Assembly (NCBI GenBank): GCA_963760225.1
Contig: CAVXCD010000002.1
Span: 620,001 to 684,000, forward strand
Direction: 5' to 3'
Length of the DNA: 64,000 nucleotides
Origin: 13-2-20CM-66-19 sp963760225
GTDB lineage: Bacteria; Pseudomonadota; Gammaproteobacteria; Steroidobacterales; Steroidobacteraceae
The position numbers were made by a program, and so were the translations under genes. Every line of letters starts with the position of its first letter. The stretch's first letter is position 1. Under the pieces are notes generated by a model. It did no database searches, had not been told where the DNA came from, and saw nothing but the letters and a program-made list of their open reading frames with translations. Below, in pieces: positions 16,764 through 25,812 of the stretch.

Positions 16764-18244
16764 GTGAGCCAGCCTTTGATGCGATCGTCATCGGCTCCGG
16801 TGCCGGTGGCGCTGCGGCCGCCTACCGCCTAGTAATGGGGGGACTGCGCGTCGCCCTCATCGAAAAGGGCGGTGAGCTGCCGACCGATGGCAGCACGCTG
16901 GATGTGCGCCGCGTCGTGCATGAGGGCGCGTACCTGAGCCGCGAGGCCTGGCGCGACGGACGCGGTCGCCCGCTGACGCCCGAGGAGCACTTCAACGTCG
17001 GTGGCAAGACCAAGTGGTACGGCGCAGCGCTCCTGCGCTTCGCGGAGCACGAGTTCGCGGCCGACGAAGCACACCGCTGTGCGGCCTGGCCGCTCACCGC
17101 GAACGATCTCGCTCCCTACTACGCCGAAGCCGAGGGCCTGCTCGGTGTCAGGGCCTTCCCCTGCGAGGCCGACCTGGCGCGGATTCTCGCGCGCCTCGAG
17201 TACCGCGGCTCCCCGTGGCGGGCGCAGCCGATACCGCTCGCGCTCGCCGCTGACATCCGCGCCCACCCGCTTGAGGCCACGCATTTCGACGGCTTTGCCT
17301 CGGCGCGCAACCTGAAGGGCGAGGCCGAGCAGTCGCTGCTTGCGCCATTGCGCGCTCGAACGAACTTCACCCTGCTCGTCAACGCGGAAGTCACCGCGCT
17401 TCTGGGCTTATCGTCCTCGCCGCGCGCGATTTGCGGCGTACGACTCGCGGACGGCCGCGAGCTCCACGCTTCCCGTGTGATGCTGGCCGCGGGAGCACTG
17501 CATTCCCCGCGCCTGCTCGCGCGGTATCTGAACGCGAGCGGGATCGCTCCGAGCCTGCCGTCCGCTATGCACGTCGGTCGCAACCTCAAGCTCCATCTGC
17601 TCACCGCGATGCTGTCGCTGTCGTATCGTTCGATGAGCGATCTGATCCGCAAGACCGTGGTGCTGACGCACGAGCGATTTGTGCATTCCAGCGTACAGCC
17701 CCTGGGGTTTGATGGAGAACTGATCGCGACGCTCTTCCCGAGGGCGCTTCCGTTCGCGCTGCGCCGGCAAATGGGCGCGCGCGCCTACGGGTTTTTCCTG
17801 CAGACCGAGGATGGGAGCGATGCGCGCAATCGCATCATCGAGGGCAGCGCTCCCGGCGCTGCGCCGGTACTCGACTACGAGGAATCGCGTCTGCCTCCGG
17901 CAGCGCGCGAGCATCGGCACTTCACATCCGCGCTCCGGCGCGCGCTGGCACGGGCGGGACTCTTGAGCTTCACGCAGCGCATCGGACTTAAGGGCACCGC
18001 GCATGCCTGCGGAACCCTCATCTGCGGGCAGCGCGACTCGCATTCCGTCGTCGACGCAGGTGGCCGGGTGCATGGCATGCAGGGGCTCTACGTCGTCGAC
18101 GGCAGCGTTCTGCCGCGCTCGAGCCGGGTGAACCCCTCGCTCACCATCTATGCCTGGGGCCTGCGGGTGGGGGATCTCGTGGCGCGTGAGTTTCCGCACG
18201 GGCGGGCCACTCAGGTATCAGGCCGGACCTCGTATGCGATCTGA
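16760..18244 (+). CDS. GMC-family FAD oxidoreductase
   Basis: A 494-residue flavoprotein. ATG 16760 overlaps the aquaporin stop. Rossmann FAD motif AIVIGSGAGGAAAAYRL (about 8-24), ADP-binding acid IEKGG, and C-terminal GMC_oxred_C with GTAHACGTLICG and VVDGSVLPRSSRVNPSLTIY (His/Asn region). The family oxidises alcohol groups of sugars and sterols, some members with a cytochrome c partner. It is the last gene of the sugar operon, where oxidation of the released sugar or polyol is likely. No Tat signal is seen. Confidence 0.85.
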   Translation: MSEPAFDAIVIGSGAGGAAAAYRLVMGGLRVALIEKGGELPTDGSTLDVRRVVHEGAYLSREAWRDGRGRPLTPEEHFNVGGKTKWYGAALLRFAEHEFAADEAHRCAAWPLTANDLAPYYAEAEGLLGVRAFPCEADLARILARLEYRGSPWRAQPIPLALAADIRAHPLEATHFDGFASARNLKGEAEQSLLAPLRARTNFTLLVNAEVTALLGLSSSPRAICGVRLADGRELHASRVMLAAGALHSPRLLARYLNASGIAPSLPSAMHVGRNLKLHLLTAMLSLSYRSMSDLIRKTVVLTHERFVHSSVQPLGFDGELIATLFPRALPFALRRQMGARAYGFFLQTEDGSDARNRIIEGSAPGAAPVLDYEESRLPPAAREHRHFTSALRRALARAGLLSFTQRIGLKGTAHACGTLICGQRDSHSVVDAGGRVHGMQGLYVVDGSVLPRSSRVNPSLTIYAWGLRVGDLVAREFPHGRATQVSGRTSYAI

Positions 18245-18259
18245 TGCCCACTCCTCATC

Positions 18260-18684
18260 TTAGACATTCATGCGACGTCCGGACAAAACCACCCGCATGT
18301 AGTTCCATGCATTTAATGCAATAGGCGCCGACGACTGATATTGAGGGAATACGTCCCAGAGCAAGGCGCCATGGGTCTTTGGAGCATACTGGATAAATCC
18401 TGGGAGACGGGACAAACCGGGCTGGGTCGAAGATAGATCACCTCAGCGGTGTCGTTGTCCGACTGATGAGATTTGACGTGATCCTTGAGTACGGCTGCTC
18501 CGCTTTTTAGCTCCATTAGGCCCTGCGGAAAGCCTTCCCTCGCAATGAATTCAACAGTGGTCGTGGCGTTTTTGGGCTGCCATTGTTCCGCTGTCATCGG
18601 CACTTTGACGATTTCAGCAGACGCGAGGGTCGGCGCGGCGATCGCGAGACTCGCCATCAGGATGACCCGCCTGCATTTGCACAT
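18260..18684 (-). pseudogene. Secreted LamG/DUF1080-like protein, frameshifted
   Basis: The first frame begins MCKCRRVILMASLAIAAP (signal peptide to LASA) and continues EIVKVPMTAEQW and REGFPQGLMELKSG, typical of secreted LamG-like/3-keto-disaccharide-hydrolase-related proteins. After DTAEVIYLRP the match continues in another frame as GFIQYAPKTHGALLWDVFPQ and WNYMRVVLSGRRMNV, then a stop at 18260. The part between the two matches is shorter than in full-length relatives, so there is a deletion as well as a frameshift. Recognition is from remembered family patterns. Confidence 0.55.
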
Positions 18685-18790
18685 CCACGCTGTGAAGAAA
18701 ATCATGTGATCGAAGACTACCTTGGAACTGAAGAATCGTGGGGACCTATATGGAAGAAGTGCGCCTCCCCCATACGGCCCCACGGATCGT

Positions 18791-19048
18791 TTACTTCTGC
18801 GCCGCCTTGGCCGCGTCGCACTCCTTCTGGGTCATCTCTTTGAAGCCCTGACCTTTGCAGGAATTCTGGCCCTTGCAAGCGTTGTTCGCGGACTTGCACG
18901 ATGACTGACCCTTACAGGCATTGACGCCGTTACAATGCACTTTGGCCTCATCGGCCGATGCGATGGTGAACGAGCCAACGCTGAATAAGAGCGCGGCGGC
19001 CGTGGCAATGGCGGCGCCGGAAACGGACTTGGACATGGACATGAACAA
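18791..19048 (-). CDS. Bufferin-like periplasmic Cys-rich protein (BufA2-type)
   Basis: 85 residues. ATG 19048 follows an AGGAG site. The signal peptide ends near FTIASA. The mature part is a low-complexity repeat with eight Cys: VHCNGVNACKGQSSCKSANN and ACKGQNSCKGQGFKEMTQ, ending CDAAKAAQK. This pattern fits bufferin-type metallophores, which bind copper or other metals in the periplasm. No bufB/bufC maturation genes are next to it, so post-translational processing here is uncertain. A decayed paralogue is at 9456-9617. Confidence 0.7.
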   Translation of the reverse strand: MFMSMSKSVSGAAIATAAALLFSVGSFTIASADEAKVHCNGVNACKGQSSCKSANNACKGQNSCKGQGFKEMTQKECDAAKAAQK

Positions 19049-19088
19049 ACTCCTGTTGTGGGAAGTGGATGAGCAGCAAGAGGCCGGC

Positions 19089-19217
19089 TCATCTCGTGGG
19101 AGAAGACCCGAGTGAGGTCTCGGTTATTTCAACGTTCCCGGTAATCAGCCGAATGCCACTACCGTACGTCAGGTATGCCCAGAACCAGTTAATCATTGTG
19201 GAGAGGCGATTTCGAAG
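19089..19217 (-). pseudogene. NDH-2 C-terminal tail remnant
   Basis: The frame reads RNRLSTMINWFWAYLTYGSG then IRLITG. It matches the last 28 residues of the DoxX-NDH-2 fusion (RNRVATLTNWFWAYLKFGGS...). Nothing upstream of it belongs to the gene. It sits directly upstream of the intact bufferin-like gene, the reverse of the pairing at 7.2-9.6 kb. Confidence 0.8.
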
Positions 19218-19227
19218 GTAGGGTTGA

Positions 19228-19536
19228 TCAGCGTAACGTCGGCAGCTTGTCCGCAAGCACATCCGATGTGCGAATCTGGGGCGCGGCAGCCAATAGCTCA
19301 TCAGCGTGTGCCATCAGCGCAGCGGCGACCTGTCCGGAGAGGTGCGCCTCGCGACCTGCCTTGTCATTGAAGGCGTCGAAGATCGCGAAGGTGCTTTTAT
19401 CAAAGCGCACCGCGAACCAGGCAACAGTGCCCGGTTCGGCGGCAACCAAGCTCTGGGCGCCGGCCAAGAAGGCGGCGACTTCCTCTTCCTTTCCCGACTT
19501 CGCCTTGAGTTCCACGTAGAGCGAAACGCTTGTCAT
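19228..19536 (-). CDS. Antibiotic-biosynthesis-monooxygenase-like protein (YgiN type)
   Basis: A 102-residue ferredoxin-like dimeric alpha-beta-barrel protein starting MTSVSLYVELKAKSGKEEEV, with GTVAWFAVRFDKSTFAIFDA and FNDKAGREAHLSG. The family includes quinol monooxygenases and small cofactor-free oxygenases. Here it probably acts in quinone or oxidative stress metabolism, next to an SDR and two GSTs. It is 60 bp from the SDR on the same strand, so co-transcription is possible. Confidence 0.8.
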   Translation of the reverse strand: MTSVSLYVELKAKSGKEEEVAAFLAGAQSLVAAEPGTVAWFAVRFDKSTFAIFDAFNDKAGREAHLSGQVAAALMAHADELLAAAPQIRTSDVLADKLPTLR

Positions 19537-19596
19537 GAGATTTCTTCCTTTACCTTTTGTTAAACGAACTGAGCTCGTGCCGACACTCGCTTTTCT

Positions 19597-20403
19597 TCAG
19601 AGCGCCGAATGATCCTTCACCGCATCCTCGAGGGCCGGCTTCAGACTCAGGAAGCGCTCGTCGATGACGGCCGGATCGTCGCGGTTTAGCGCGATCATCT
19701 GGCTTCGTGCTTCACCGCCGCGGATCACCTCGAAGGCGTTCGCCTCGATGCCTTCGAGGATGGCTGCGGCGACCGCGGACGCCGGTTCGCGCGAGAAGCC
19801 GAGCTCTGCTCCCGCGCGGTTCGACTTCATCATCGGTGTGTCGGTGCCACCAGGATAGGCGGTCAGTACATGGACGCCTTCTCCCTTGAGTTCGCGTCGG
19901 AGCGCCTCGCCGAACCGAGCGAGGCCAGCCTTTGTTGCAGCGTAGGTCGCGTAGAACGGCACACCGATCAGGGCGATGCCGGAGGCAACGTTGACGATCA
20001 TCGCCTCCCCACTCGCCCGCAGAGCGGGCAGCGCGGCGCGCGTCAGCAGGATCGGCGCGACGAGATCGACGTCAATCATTGCCTGCAGCTCAGCTTCGGG
20101 GGTGTTCTCCAGACGCCCGGCCCTGACACCGCCCGCATTGTTCACGAGAATGTCGAGTCCGCCGAGCCGGTCGACGGCTTGCTTTATCGTTGCCGTACGA
20201 CCCTCGTGGGTCGCGACGTCGGCGCTAACACTGTAGATGGGTGAGCCGGTGTGCTGAAGCTCCTGAACCGCCTTCGCGAGAGTGTCGGCTCGACGCCCGG
20301 TGATGACGAGTTTCGCGCCCTTGGCCAGGAGAGCGTGCGCGATCGCCAGGCCGATACCGCTCGATCCGCCGGTGATCAGGACACGCTTGCCGTTGATGTT
20401 CAT
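19597..20403 (-). CDS. Short-chain dehydrogenase (DltE-like)
   Basis: 268 residues: VLITGGSSGIGLAIAHALLA (NADP motif), LVNNAGG, the catalytic Ser in NVASGIAL and YAATKAGLARFGEAL (YxxxK). The C-terminal part (EVIRGGEARSQMIALNRDDP) is typical of DltE-like SDRs. Its ATG overlaps the stop of yghU (ATGA), so it is the third gene of a GST-GST-SDR operon. A remnant of a related C-terminus is at 26392. Confidence 0.85.
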   Translation of the reverse strand: MNINGKRVLITGGSSGIGLAIAHALLAKGAKLVITGRRADTLAKAVQELQHTGSPIYSVSADVATHEGRTATIKQAVDRLGGLDILVNNAGGVRAGRLENTPEAELQAMIDVDLVAPILLTRAALPALRASGEAMIVNVASGIALIGVPFYATYAATKAGLARFGEALRRELKGEGVHVLTAYPGGTDTPMMKSNRAGAELGFSREPASAVAAAILEGIEANAFEVIRGGEARSQMIALNRDDPAVIDERFLSLKPALEDAVKDHSAL

Positions 20404-21311
20404 GACTGTTGTCCCACGAGCTTGTCCTGCGTTCTCGTATCGAAGTCGCTAGCGTCGTGACGCCCGCGGAGTTGTTCCGACGGGTCGCCGCTCGTACGGT
20501 TGACCATTCGTCCGCGCTTCACGGTCGGTCGAGCGAGGATAGCGTCCGCCCAGCGCTGCACATTCCTGTAATCCTGCACCGATAGGAATTCCGCTGCGCC
20601 GTACTGCCAGCCCTTGGCGAGGCCGCCATACCAGGGAAACACCGCCATGTCGGCAATGGTGTAGTCGGCGCCCGCGAGATATTCGTTCTCGGCAAGGCGT
20701 CGGTCGAGCACATCGAGCTGGCGCTTCACTTCCATCGCGAAGCGGTCGATCGCGTATTCGATCTTGGTTGGCGCATAGGCGTAGAAGTGGCCGAAGCCAC
20801 CGCCGAGATAGGGTGCGCTGCCCATCTGCCAGAACAACCAGCTCAGCGCCTCGGCACGGGTCGCCTTGTCCATTGGGAGGAAGGCGCCAAACTTTTCCGC
20901 GAGATATAGCAGGATGGAGCCGGACTCGAATACGCGGATGGGCTGCGTGCCGCTGCGGTCCAGCAACGCCGGGATCTTCGAGTTCGGATTGATCGCCACG
21001 AAGCCACTGCCGAACTGATCGCCCTCGCCGATGTTGATCAGCCATGCATCGTATTCGGCGCCGGACTCGCCCAGGGCCAGCAGCTCCTCGAGCATGATGG
21101 TCACCTTCACTCCGTTTGGCGTGCCCAGCGAGTAAAGTTGCAAGGGGTGGCGGCCGACCGGCAGCTCCTTTTCGTGCGTTGGACCTGCAACCGGCCGGTT
21201 GATGTTCGAAAAGGTGCCGCCGCTAGGCTTGGACCAACTCCACACCTTCGGAGGCTTGTATTCTAGGGTATCCACCATGATCGCCTCCACAATCGCTTGA
21301 GGCTTGTTCAA
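20400..21311 (-). CDS. yghU: Glutathione-dependent disulfide-bond oxidoreductase YghU
   Basis: A 303-residue Nu-class GST with the long N-terminal extension of YghU (WSWSKPSGGTFSNINRPVAG), a thioredoxin fold (LYSLGTPNGVKVTIMLEELL), NPNSKIPAL, ESGSILLYLAEKFG and a GST C-terminal helical domain with YLAGADYTIADMAVFPW. It reduces disulfides using two bound glutathiones. Both ends overlap neighbours by ATGA, so it is tightly coupled in the GST-YghU-SDR operon under the divergent TetR gene. Confidence 0.92.
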   Translation of the reverse strand: MNKPQAIVEAIMVDTLEYKPPKVWSWSKPSGGTFSNINRPVAGPTHEKELPVGRHPLQLYSLGTPNGVKVTIMLEELLALGESGAEYDAWLINIGEGDQFGSGFVAINPNSKIPALLDRSGTQPIRVFESGSILLYLAEKFGAFLPMDKATRAEALSWLFWQMGSAPYLGGGFGHFYAYAPTKIEYAIDRFAMEVKRQLDVLDRRLAENEYLAGADYTIADMAVFPWYGGLAKGWQYGAAEFLSVQDYRNVQRWADAILARPTVKRGRMVNRTSGDPSEQLRGRHDASDFDTRTQDKLVGQQS

Positions 21312-22012
21312 GCAATCGGGGGATCGTTGGATGGGAAGAGCGCGCGTTTGGTTTCCTCGTCATTGACCTTCTTGAAGCCATGATGCTTGCCGACTGCTCT
21401 TGCGGTGGAAACCGCCGGCCGGGCGTTGACCGTCTCGAATAGCCGCTTGAGGTTCGGAAACGGACCCAGCGGCTCGTCAGCGCCCTTGCGCACACGCGAG
21501 GCGCGGTCGAGCCATCCCCATGCCGAGATGTCCGCGATCGTGTAGGTGTCGTCGACTATGTACGACCGCCCTTCGAGATGATCGTTCAGTACCTTGTAAT
21601 GGCGTTCGGCCTCGCGTCTGTAGCGATTCACCGCATAGTCGAGGCCCTCCGGCGCAGCGAACTGGAAGTGCACGGCCTGGCCTGAGAATGGCCCAAGCCC
21701 AGAGGCGATGAACAGTAACCACGAGAGCAGGTCTGGTCGACTTTCAGGAGAGCCTAGGAACTTGCCGGTTTTCTCCGCGAGATAAATGAGAATCGCCGTT
21801 GAATCGAAGACGCGGGCGTCCCTACCACCGGGTCCCTCCGTGTCCACGATCGCTGGCACTTTGCCGTTCGGATTGATCGCTCGGAAGGAGGGCGCGTGCT
21901 GTTCACCCTTGCCAGTGTCGATCGGAATCAGCTCGTACGGAAGCCCCGCCTCTTCAAGGAAAAGGGCGATCTTCGCTGGGTTGGGGGTGGGATGGAAATA
22001 GAAGCGGACCAT
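21308..22012 (-). CDS. Glutathione S-transferase (YfcG-like)
   Basis: A 234-residue GST starting MVRFYFHPTPNPAKIALFLE at ATG 22012. It shows INPNGKVPAIVD (cis-Pro), DSTAILIYLAEKTG and, in the C-terminal domain, YIVDDTYTIADISAWGWLDR. It heads the operon with yghU and the SDR and is divergent from tetR, 94 bp away. A longer upstream reading frame exists, but it crosses the control region and lacks GST sequence. Confidence 0.88.
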   Translation of the reverse strand: MVRFYFHPTPNPAKIALFLEEAGLPYELIPIDTGKGEQHAPSFRAINPNGKVPAIVDTEGPGGRDARVFDSTAILIYLAEKTGKFLGSPESRPDLLSWLLFIASGLGPFSGQAVHFQFAAPEGLDYAVNRYRREAERHYKVLNDHLEGRSYIVDDTYTIADISAWGWLDRASRVRKGADEPLGPFPNLKRLFETVNARPAVSTARAVGKHHGFKKVNDEETKRALFPSNDPPIA

Positions 22013-22106
22013 ATCGACCTTGCGTTTTAGAACGACCGCTTTAGAATGACACGCGCGGCCATACGATGGCAACACCCGGCCAGTCTGGATTAGGAGAGTT
22101 TCACAA
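22013..22106. promoter_or_regulatory. Divergent control region between GST operon and tetR
   Basis: 94 bp with two direct repeats, TTAGAACGA (22027) and TTAGAATGA (22041), 14 bp apart. They are candidate binding sites for the adjacent TetR protein. No convincing -10/-35 pair stands out. The operator call is an inference from position. Confidence 0.35.
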
Positions 22107-22703
22107 TTGGCGCGGCCGAGGGAGTTTGACGAGACAGCGGTGCTGGACGCAGCCATCCAGTGTTTCTGGGCGAAAGGCTTTGAGGCAACGTCGGTACGCG
22201 ACCTTGCCGACGAAATGGGTATCACCGGCGCCAGCCTCTACAACGCTTTCGGAGACAAGCGCGCCCTATACCGTCGTGCACTCGACCAATACGTCGCGGG
22301 AAGCCTTGGCGAGCGCGTCAGCCGGCTTGAAAACACCCAGCCTCCGCGCAAGGTGATAGGCGCCTTTTTCCAGGAGATCATCGCATGCTCCCTGAGCGAC
22401 AAGCAGCGAAAGGGCTGCATGTTGGTCAATTCGGCGCTCGAGCTAGCGCCGCATGATCGAGAGTTCCAACGGGTTGTCGCCGGCGTCCTTGTCGAGGCGG
22501 AAAAGTTTTTCCGTCGTTTGGTCCAGGCTGGTCAGAAGGACGGCACGATTTCAACATCGCAGCCGGCGGACGATCTGGCCCGGGCTCTCCTCGGCGTCCT
22601 TCTTGGTATTCGTGTGTTGGCGCGCGTACGTCCTGAGCGTGAATTACTGGAGGGCATGGCGCGGGCCGTCCTTGCCCTGCTCGATTGCGAACTGGTGGCC
22701 TAG
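22107..22703 (+). CDS. TetR-family repressor
   Basis: 198 residues starting at TTG 22107 (MARPREFDETAVLDAAIQCF), with GGAGAG about 8-10 nt upstream. The helix-turn-helix is TSVRDLADEMGITGASLYNA followed by FGDKRALY. The C-terminal domain is of the TetR_C type (GCMLVNSALELAPHD). It probably represses the divergent GST-yghU-SDR operon and itself, with an electrophile as inducer, as many paired TetR proteins do. The ligand is unknown. Confidence 0.88.
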   Translation: MARPREFDETAVLDAAIQCFWAKGFEATSVRDLADEMGITGASLYNAFGDKRALYRRALDQYVAGSLGERVSRLENTQPPRKVIGAFFQEIIACSLSDKQRKGCMLVNSALELAPHDREFQRVVAGVLVEAEKFFRRLVQAGQKDGTISTSQPADDLARALLGVLLGIRVLARVRPERELLEGMARAVLALLDCELVA

Positions 22704-22961
22704 ATGAAAGCACAGTCCCTTGCGCTATCGATCGTTATTTGCACGTTTGTGGGCGCAACTCGCGATGGACGAGATTGGAATACCGTTCGCCACTCAGAAT
22801 CGCCTTCTTGCGCGCCTGGCGCCCCTACGAACGTGACGTGGTAACGAAATGATGATGATGCCATTCAAACCACGCCTCTCGAGGAATCAAAAGCCTTGCC
22901 GCCGATCCGGTAATCAAGACCGTCGGCTGGCGAATAGATTCCCAACCAGGGAGAGCGGGGC
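22704..22961. other. Intergenic region
   Basis: No gene is seen in these 258 bases. The end holds an AGGGAG ribosome site just before the proposed scsB start. No terminator hairpin stands out. Confidence 0.4.
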
Positions 22962-25034
22962 CTGAGATATTTTCTTGCAAGCATTGGATTGCTGTTGGCC
23001 GCCGCTCTTCCGGCCCAAGCTCAGGACGCCGGGCCCTACGTACAGGCCCGTCTTATCTCCGAGCACAGCGCGGTGCCGCCCGGCGGCGCCGTTACAATCG
23101 CTCTGGTCGAAGATATCCAGGCTGGCTGGCACACCTATTGGGTCAACCCTGGCGACGCCGGCGCAGCCACCGAAATCAAATGGACTTTGCCGCAAGGCTG
23201 GGGTGCGGGCGCGATCCAGTGGCCTACGCCGAAGCGCCTGCCCGTAGGGCCGCTGATGGATTACGGCTATGAGGGCCAGCCCTGGCTGCTGCAGAAGCTG
23301 ACGATTCCTGCCAATGCAAAAGCGGGCGATACAGTTACCTTGAAGGCGGCGGTGGGCTGGCTGGTATGCAAAGATGTTTGCGTGCCGGAGGATGCCACGC
23401 TCAGTCTTCCGTTGAAGATCGGTCCTGCTGCCATCGATCCGGCCCTGACCAAGGATTTTGCCACCGCGCGCAGCCTGATGCCGGTGGCCTCGCCCTGGAC
23501 GTTGACCTATTCCCTCGGCAAGACGCTCGACCTTTATGCCGCCGCGCCCGCACTGGCTGCAGCCCATCCGGTGGAGGCCTCCTTTTTCCCCGAGAAAACG
23601 GATGTTGTAGACGGCGATGCGAAGCAGACGCTGGATTTCGCCAAGAGCGGGTTGGTTCTGCACCTCGCGCCTGCCAGCAAGGCCACCAAGATCGGCGGCG
23701 CACTCACCGGTGTGCTGGTTCTCAAATCCTCCGATGGCTCGATCCAAGCTCTCGCTGTCAATGCTCCGCCCGGTTCAATGCCGGGCGCGATCACAGGCTC
23801 GGACGCAAGCGGCGCGGGGGCGAGCGTTGATATCACACTGTGGGTGGCGATTTTGTCGGCTTTTATCGGCGGGCTGATCCTGAATGCGATGCCCTGTGTG
23901 TTGCCCATCCTGGCGATGAAGGCGCTGGCGCTGGCCAAGCATAGCGGGGGTGAACACAAACAAGCGGCCCGCGAGGGCTCGGCCTATTCGGCGGGCGCGA
24001 TCCTGAGTTTTCTGGTGCTCGGGCTGTTGATCGTGGTTCTGCGACAGAGCGGGGCCGCGGTGGGCTGGGGCTTCCAACTGCAAGAGCCGGTCGCAGTCGC
24101 GGGTTTCGCGCTATTGATCTTCGCGGTCGGCCTCAATCTTTCGGGTGTGTTCGAGGTCGGTTCGATCACCATGGGCGACAGCCTTGCCGCGCGCTCCGGT
24201 CCGCTCGGCGCGTTTTTCACCGGCGTCCTAGCCGTGGCCGTGGCGGCACCCTGCACGGCGCCGTTCATGGCTGCGGCGCTGGGATTTGCCCTGATGCAAA
24301 GCGCGGTCTCTGCGATGCTGATCTTTTTCAGCCTCGGCATCGGTTTCGCACTGCCGTTTCTGATTCTGGGCCTTTGGCCGCGGGCGCTGTCTTTCCTGCC
24401 GAAGCCGGGCGCCTGGATGTTGCGGCTGAAGCAATTTCTCGCCTTTCCGATGTACGGTGCTGCGGCCTGGCTGACATGGGTATTGGCACAGGAGGCCGGT
24501 CCCAACGGCGTGCTCGTACTGCTGGCCGCCATGGTGGCGCTCTCCCTAGCCGCATGGCTGTGGGAAGTGACGCGCAATTTGTCCAATGCCCGCCGGGGCA
24601 TCGGCGTGGCGGCGGCGCTCATGATCGTGGCCGCCATCCTGTACGGGCTGACGACGTTGTCGGGCACAACCGCACCGCCGGCCACTGCTGCCAGCGCCGC
24701 TGCAGAGGGGTTCACGGATGCGAAGCTGGCCGCCTTGCGCGCTTCGGGCCAGCCCGTCTTTGTGGATGCGACAGCGGCCTGGTGCATTACCTGCTTGGTC
24801 AACGAAAAGGCCGTCCTTTCGCGCGCGTCGGTCAAGAACGCATTCGCACAACAACACATCGCCTATCTGGTCGCGGATTGGACCAACCGCAATGCCGCGA
24901 TTACCAGGCTGCTGGGCGCCAATGGGCGCTCCGGTGTGCCGCTGTATCTCTATTATCCGCCTGGCGCGGACAAGCCCATCATACTGCCGCAAATTCTTAC
25001 CGAAGCTGGAATCCTCGCGGCGATCGGTTCCTGA
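22962..25034 (+). CDS. scsB: DsbD-like thiol reductase ScsB
   Basis: About 690 residues. It moves electrons from cytoplasmic thioredoxin to periplasmic partners. Signal peptide YFLASIGLLLAAALPAQA; N-terminal periplasmic domain with CKDVC (VGWLVCKDVCVPED); eight or so membrane helices with the redox Cys in NAMPCVLPILAMKAL and AAPCTAPFMAAALGF; C-terminal thioredoxin domain with AAWCITCLVNEK. The domain order is that of ScsB. The start is uncertain: no ATG fits. CTG 22962 has an AGGGAG site and gives a full signal peptide, while TTG 22989 would shorten it. ScsC and a peroxiredoxin-like gene follow. Confidence 0.85.
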   Translation: MRYFLASIGLLLAAALPAQAQDAGPYVQARLISEHSAVPPGGAVTIALVEDIQAGWHTYWVNPGDAGAATEIKWTLPQGWGAGAIQWPTPKRLPVGPLMDYGYEGQPWLLQKLTIPANAKAGDTVTLKAAVGWLVCKDVCVPEDATLSLPLKIGPAAIDPALTKDFATARSLMPVASPWTLTYSLGKTLDLYAAAPALAAAHPVEASFFPEKTDVVDGDAKQTLDFAKSGLVLHLAPASKATKIGGALTGVLVLKSSDGSIQALAVNAPPGSMPGAITGSDASGAGASVDITLWVAILSAFIGGLILNAMPCVLPILAMKALALAKHSGGEHKQAAREGSAYSAGAILSFLVLGLLIVVLRQSGAAVGWGFQLQEPVAVAGFALLIFAVGLNLSGVFEVGSITMGDSLAARSGPLGAFFTGVLAVAVAAPCTAPFMAAALGFALMQSAVSAMLIFFSLGIGFALPFLILGLWPRALSFLPKPGAWMLRLKQFLAFPMYGAAAWLTWVLAQEAGPNGVLVLLAAMVALSLAAWLWEVTRNLSNARRGIGVAAALMIVAAILYGLTTLSGTTAPPATAASAAAEGFTDAKLAALRASGQPVFVDATAAWCITCLVNEKAVLSRASVKNAFAQQHIAYLVADWTNRNAAITRLLGANGRSGVPLYLYYPPGADKPIILPQILTEAGILAAIGS

Positions 25035-25068
25035 CATCCAGCAGCTCGCTTTGGTTTCACAATACGCA

Positions 25069-25707
25069 ATGGGAAAAATAGCAATGCCCGCAATCTTCTT
25101 CCGTATTGCAATGATCACGCTGCTGGTGCCGTTTATGGCGGCGGCAGCCGTTGCGGATGTGCCGACCGCCTCGGACGAGGCGGTCGCCCAGAAGGCGACA
25201 GCACTGCTGAGTGACCCGAGCTCGCCGGTCATCGGCAATCCGCATGCCAATGTCGCGGTGGTCGAATTCTTCGACTACGCATGCCCCTATTGCAAGGCGG
25301 CCGAGCCAAGGCTGGAAGCCATGCTGAGATCCGACCAAGGCACGAAGCTGGTTCTCAAAGAATTCCCTATTCTGACGCCTGAGTCGATGATCGCCACCAA
25401 GGCAGCGCTCGCTTCCGTCAAACAAGGAAAATATATGCAGTTTCATCAAGCTCTGATGGCTCACAAAGGCCCATTGCAGGACTCCGTGATCTTCGACACC
25501 GCGAAAGATGTCGGCCTGGACGTCGGCCGTTTGCGCAAAGGCATGACCGCGCCCGAGATTACCGACGAGATCATCGCGAACTTCAATCTCGCCCGCTCCC
25601 TGCGCATTTTCCAGACACCGGGTTTTATTGTCGGCAACCACATACTGACCGGACCGTCGGCGGACATAGATTTCCCGAAAGCTGTGGCCGCGGCGCGCGC
25701 CAAGTAG
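25069..25707 (+). CDS. scsC: Periplasmic thiol oxidoreductase, DsbA family (ScsC-like)
   Basis: 212 residues. Signal peptide to VPFMAAAAVA, then an extended N-terminal helix of the kind that oligomerises ScsC, and a DsbA-type thioredoxin fold with CPYC (EFFDYACPYCKAAEP) and cis-Pro in FQTPGFIVGN. It follows scsB by 34 bp. ScsB keeps ScsC reduced so that it can isomerise or protect periplasmic thiols, notably under copper stress. ATG 25069 or ATG 25084 could start it. Confidence 0.85.
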   Translation: MGKIAMPAIFFRIAMITLLVPFMAAAAVADVPTASDEAVAQKATALLSDPSSPVIGNPHANVAVVEFFDYACPYCKAAEPRLEAMLRSDQGTKLVLKEFPILTPESMIATKAALASVKQGKYMQFHQALMAHKGPLQDSVIFDTAKDVGLDVGRLRKGMTAPEITDEIIANFNLARSLRIFQTPGFIVGNHILTGPSADIDFPKAVAAARAK

Positions 25708-25812
25708 GATGGGGCGGACCGTCATCGGCGGCGCGCTTGCCGATCATGCATCAGTCATCAACCACGCACGTCCGATCCGGAATCGCATTCATTCTTCAGC
25801 CAGGAGACACGC

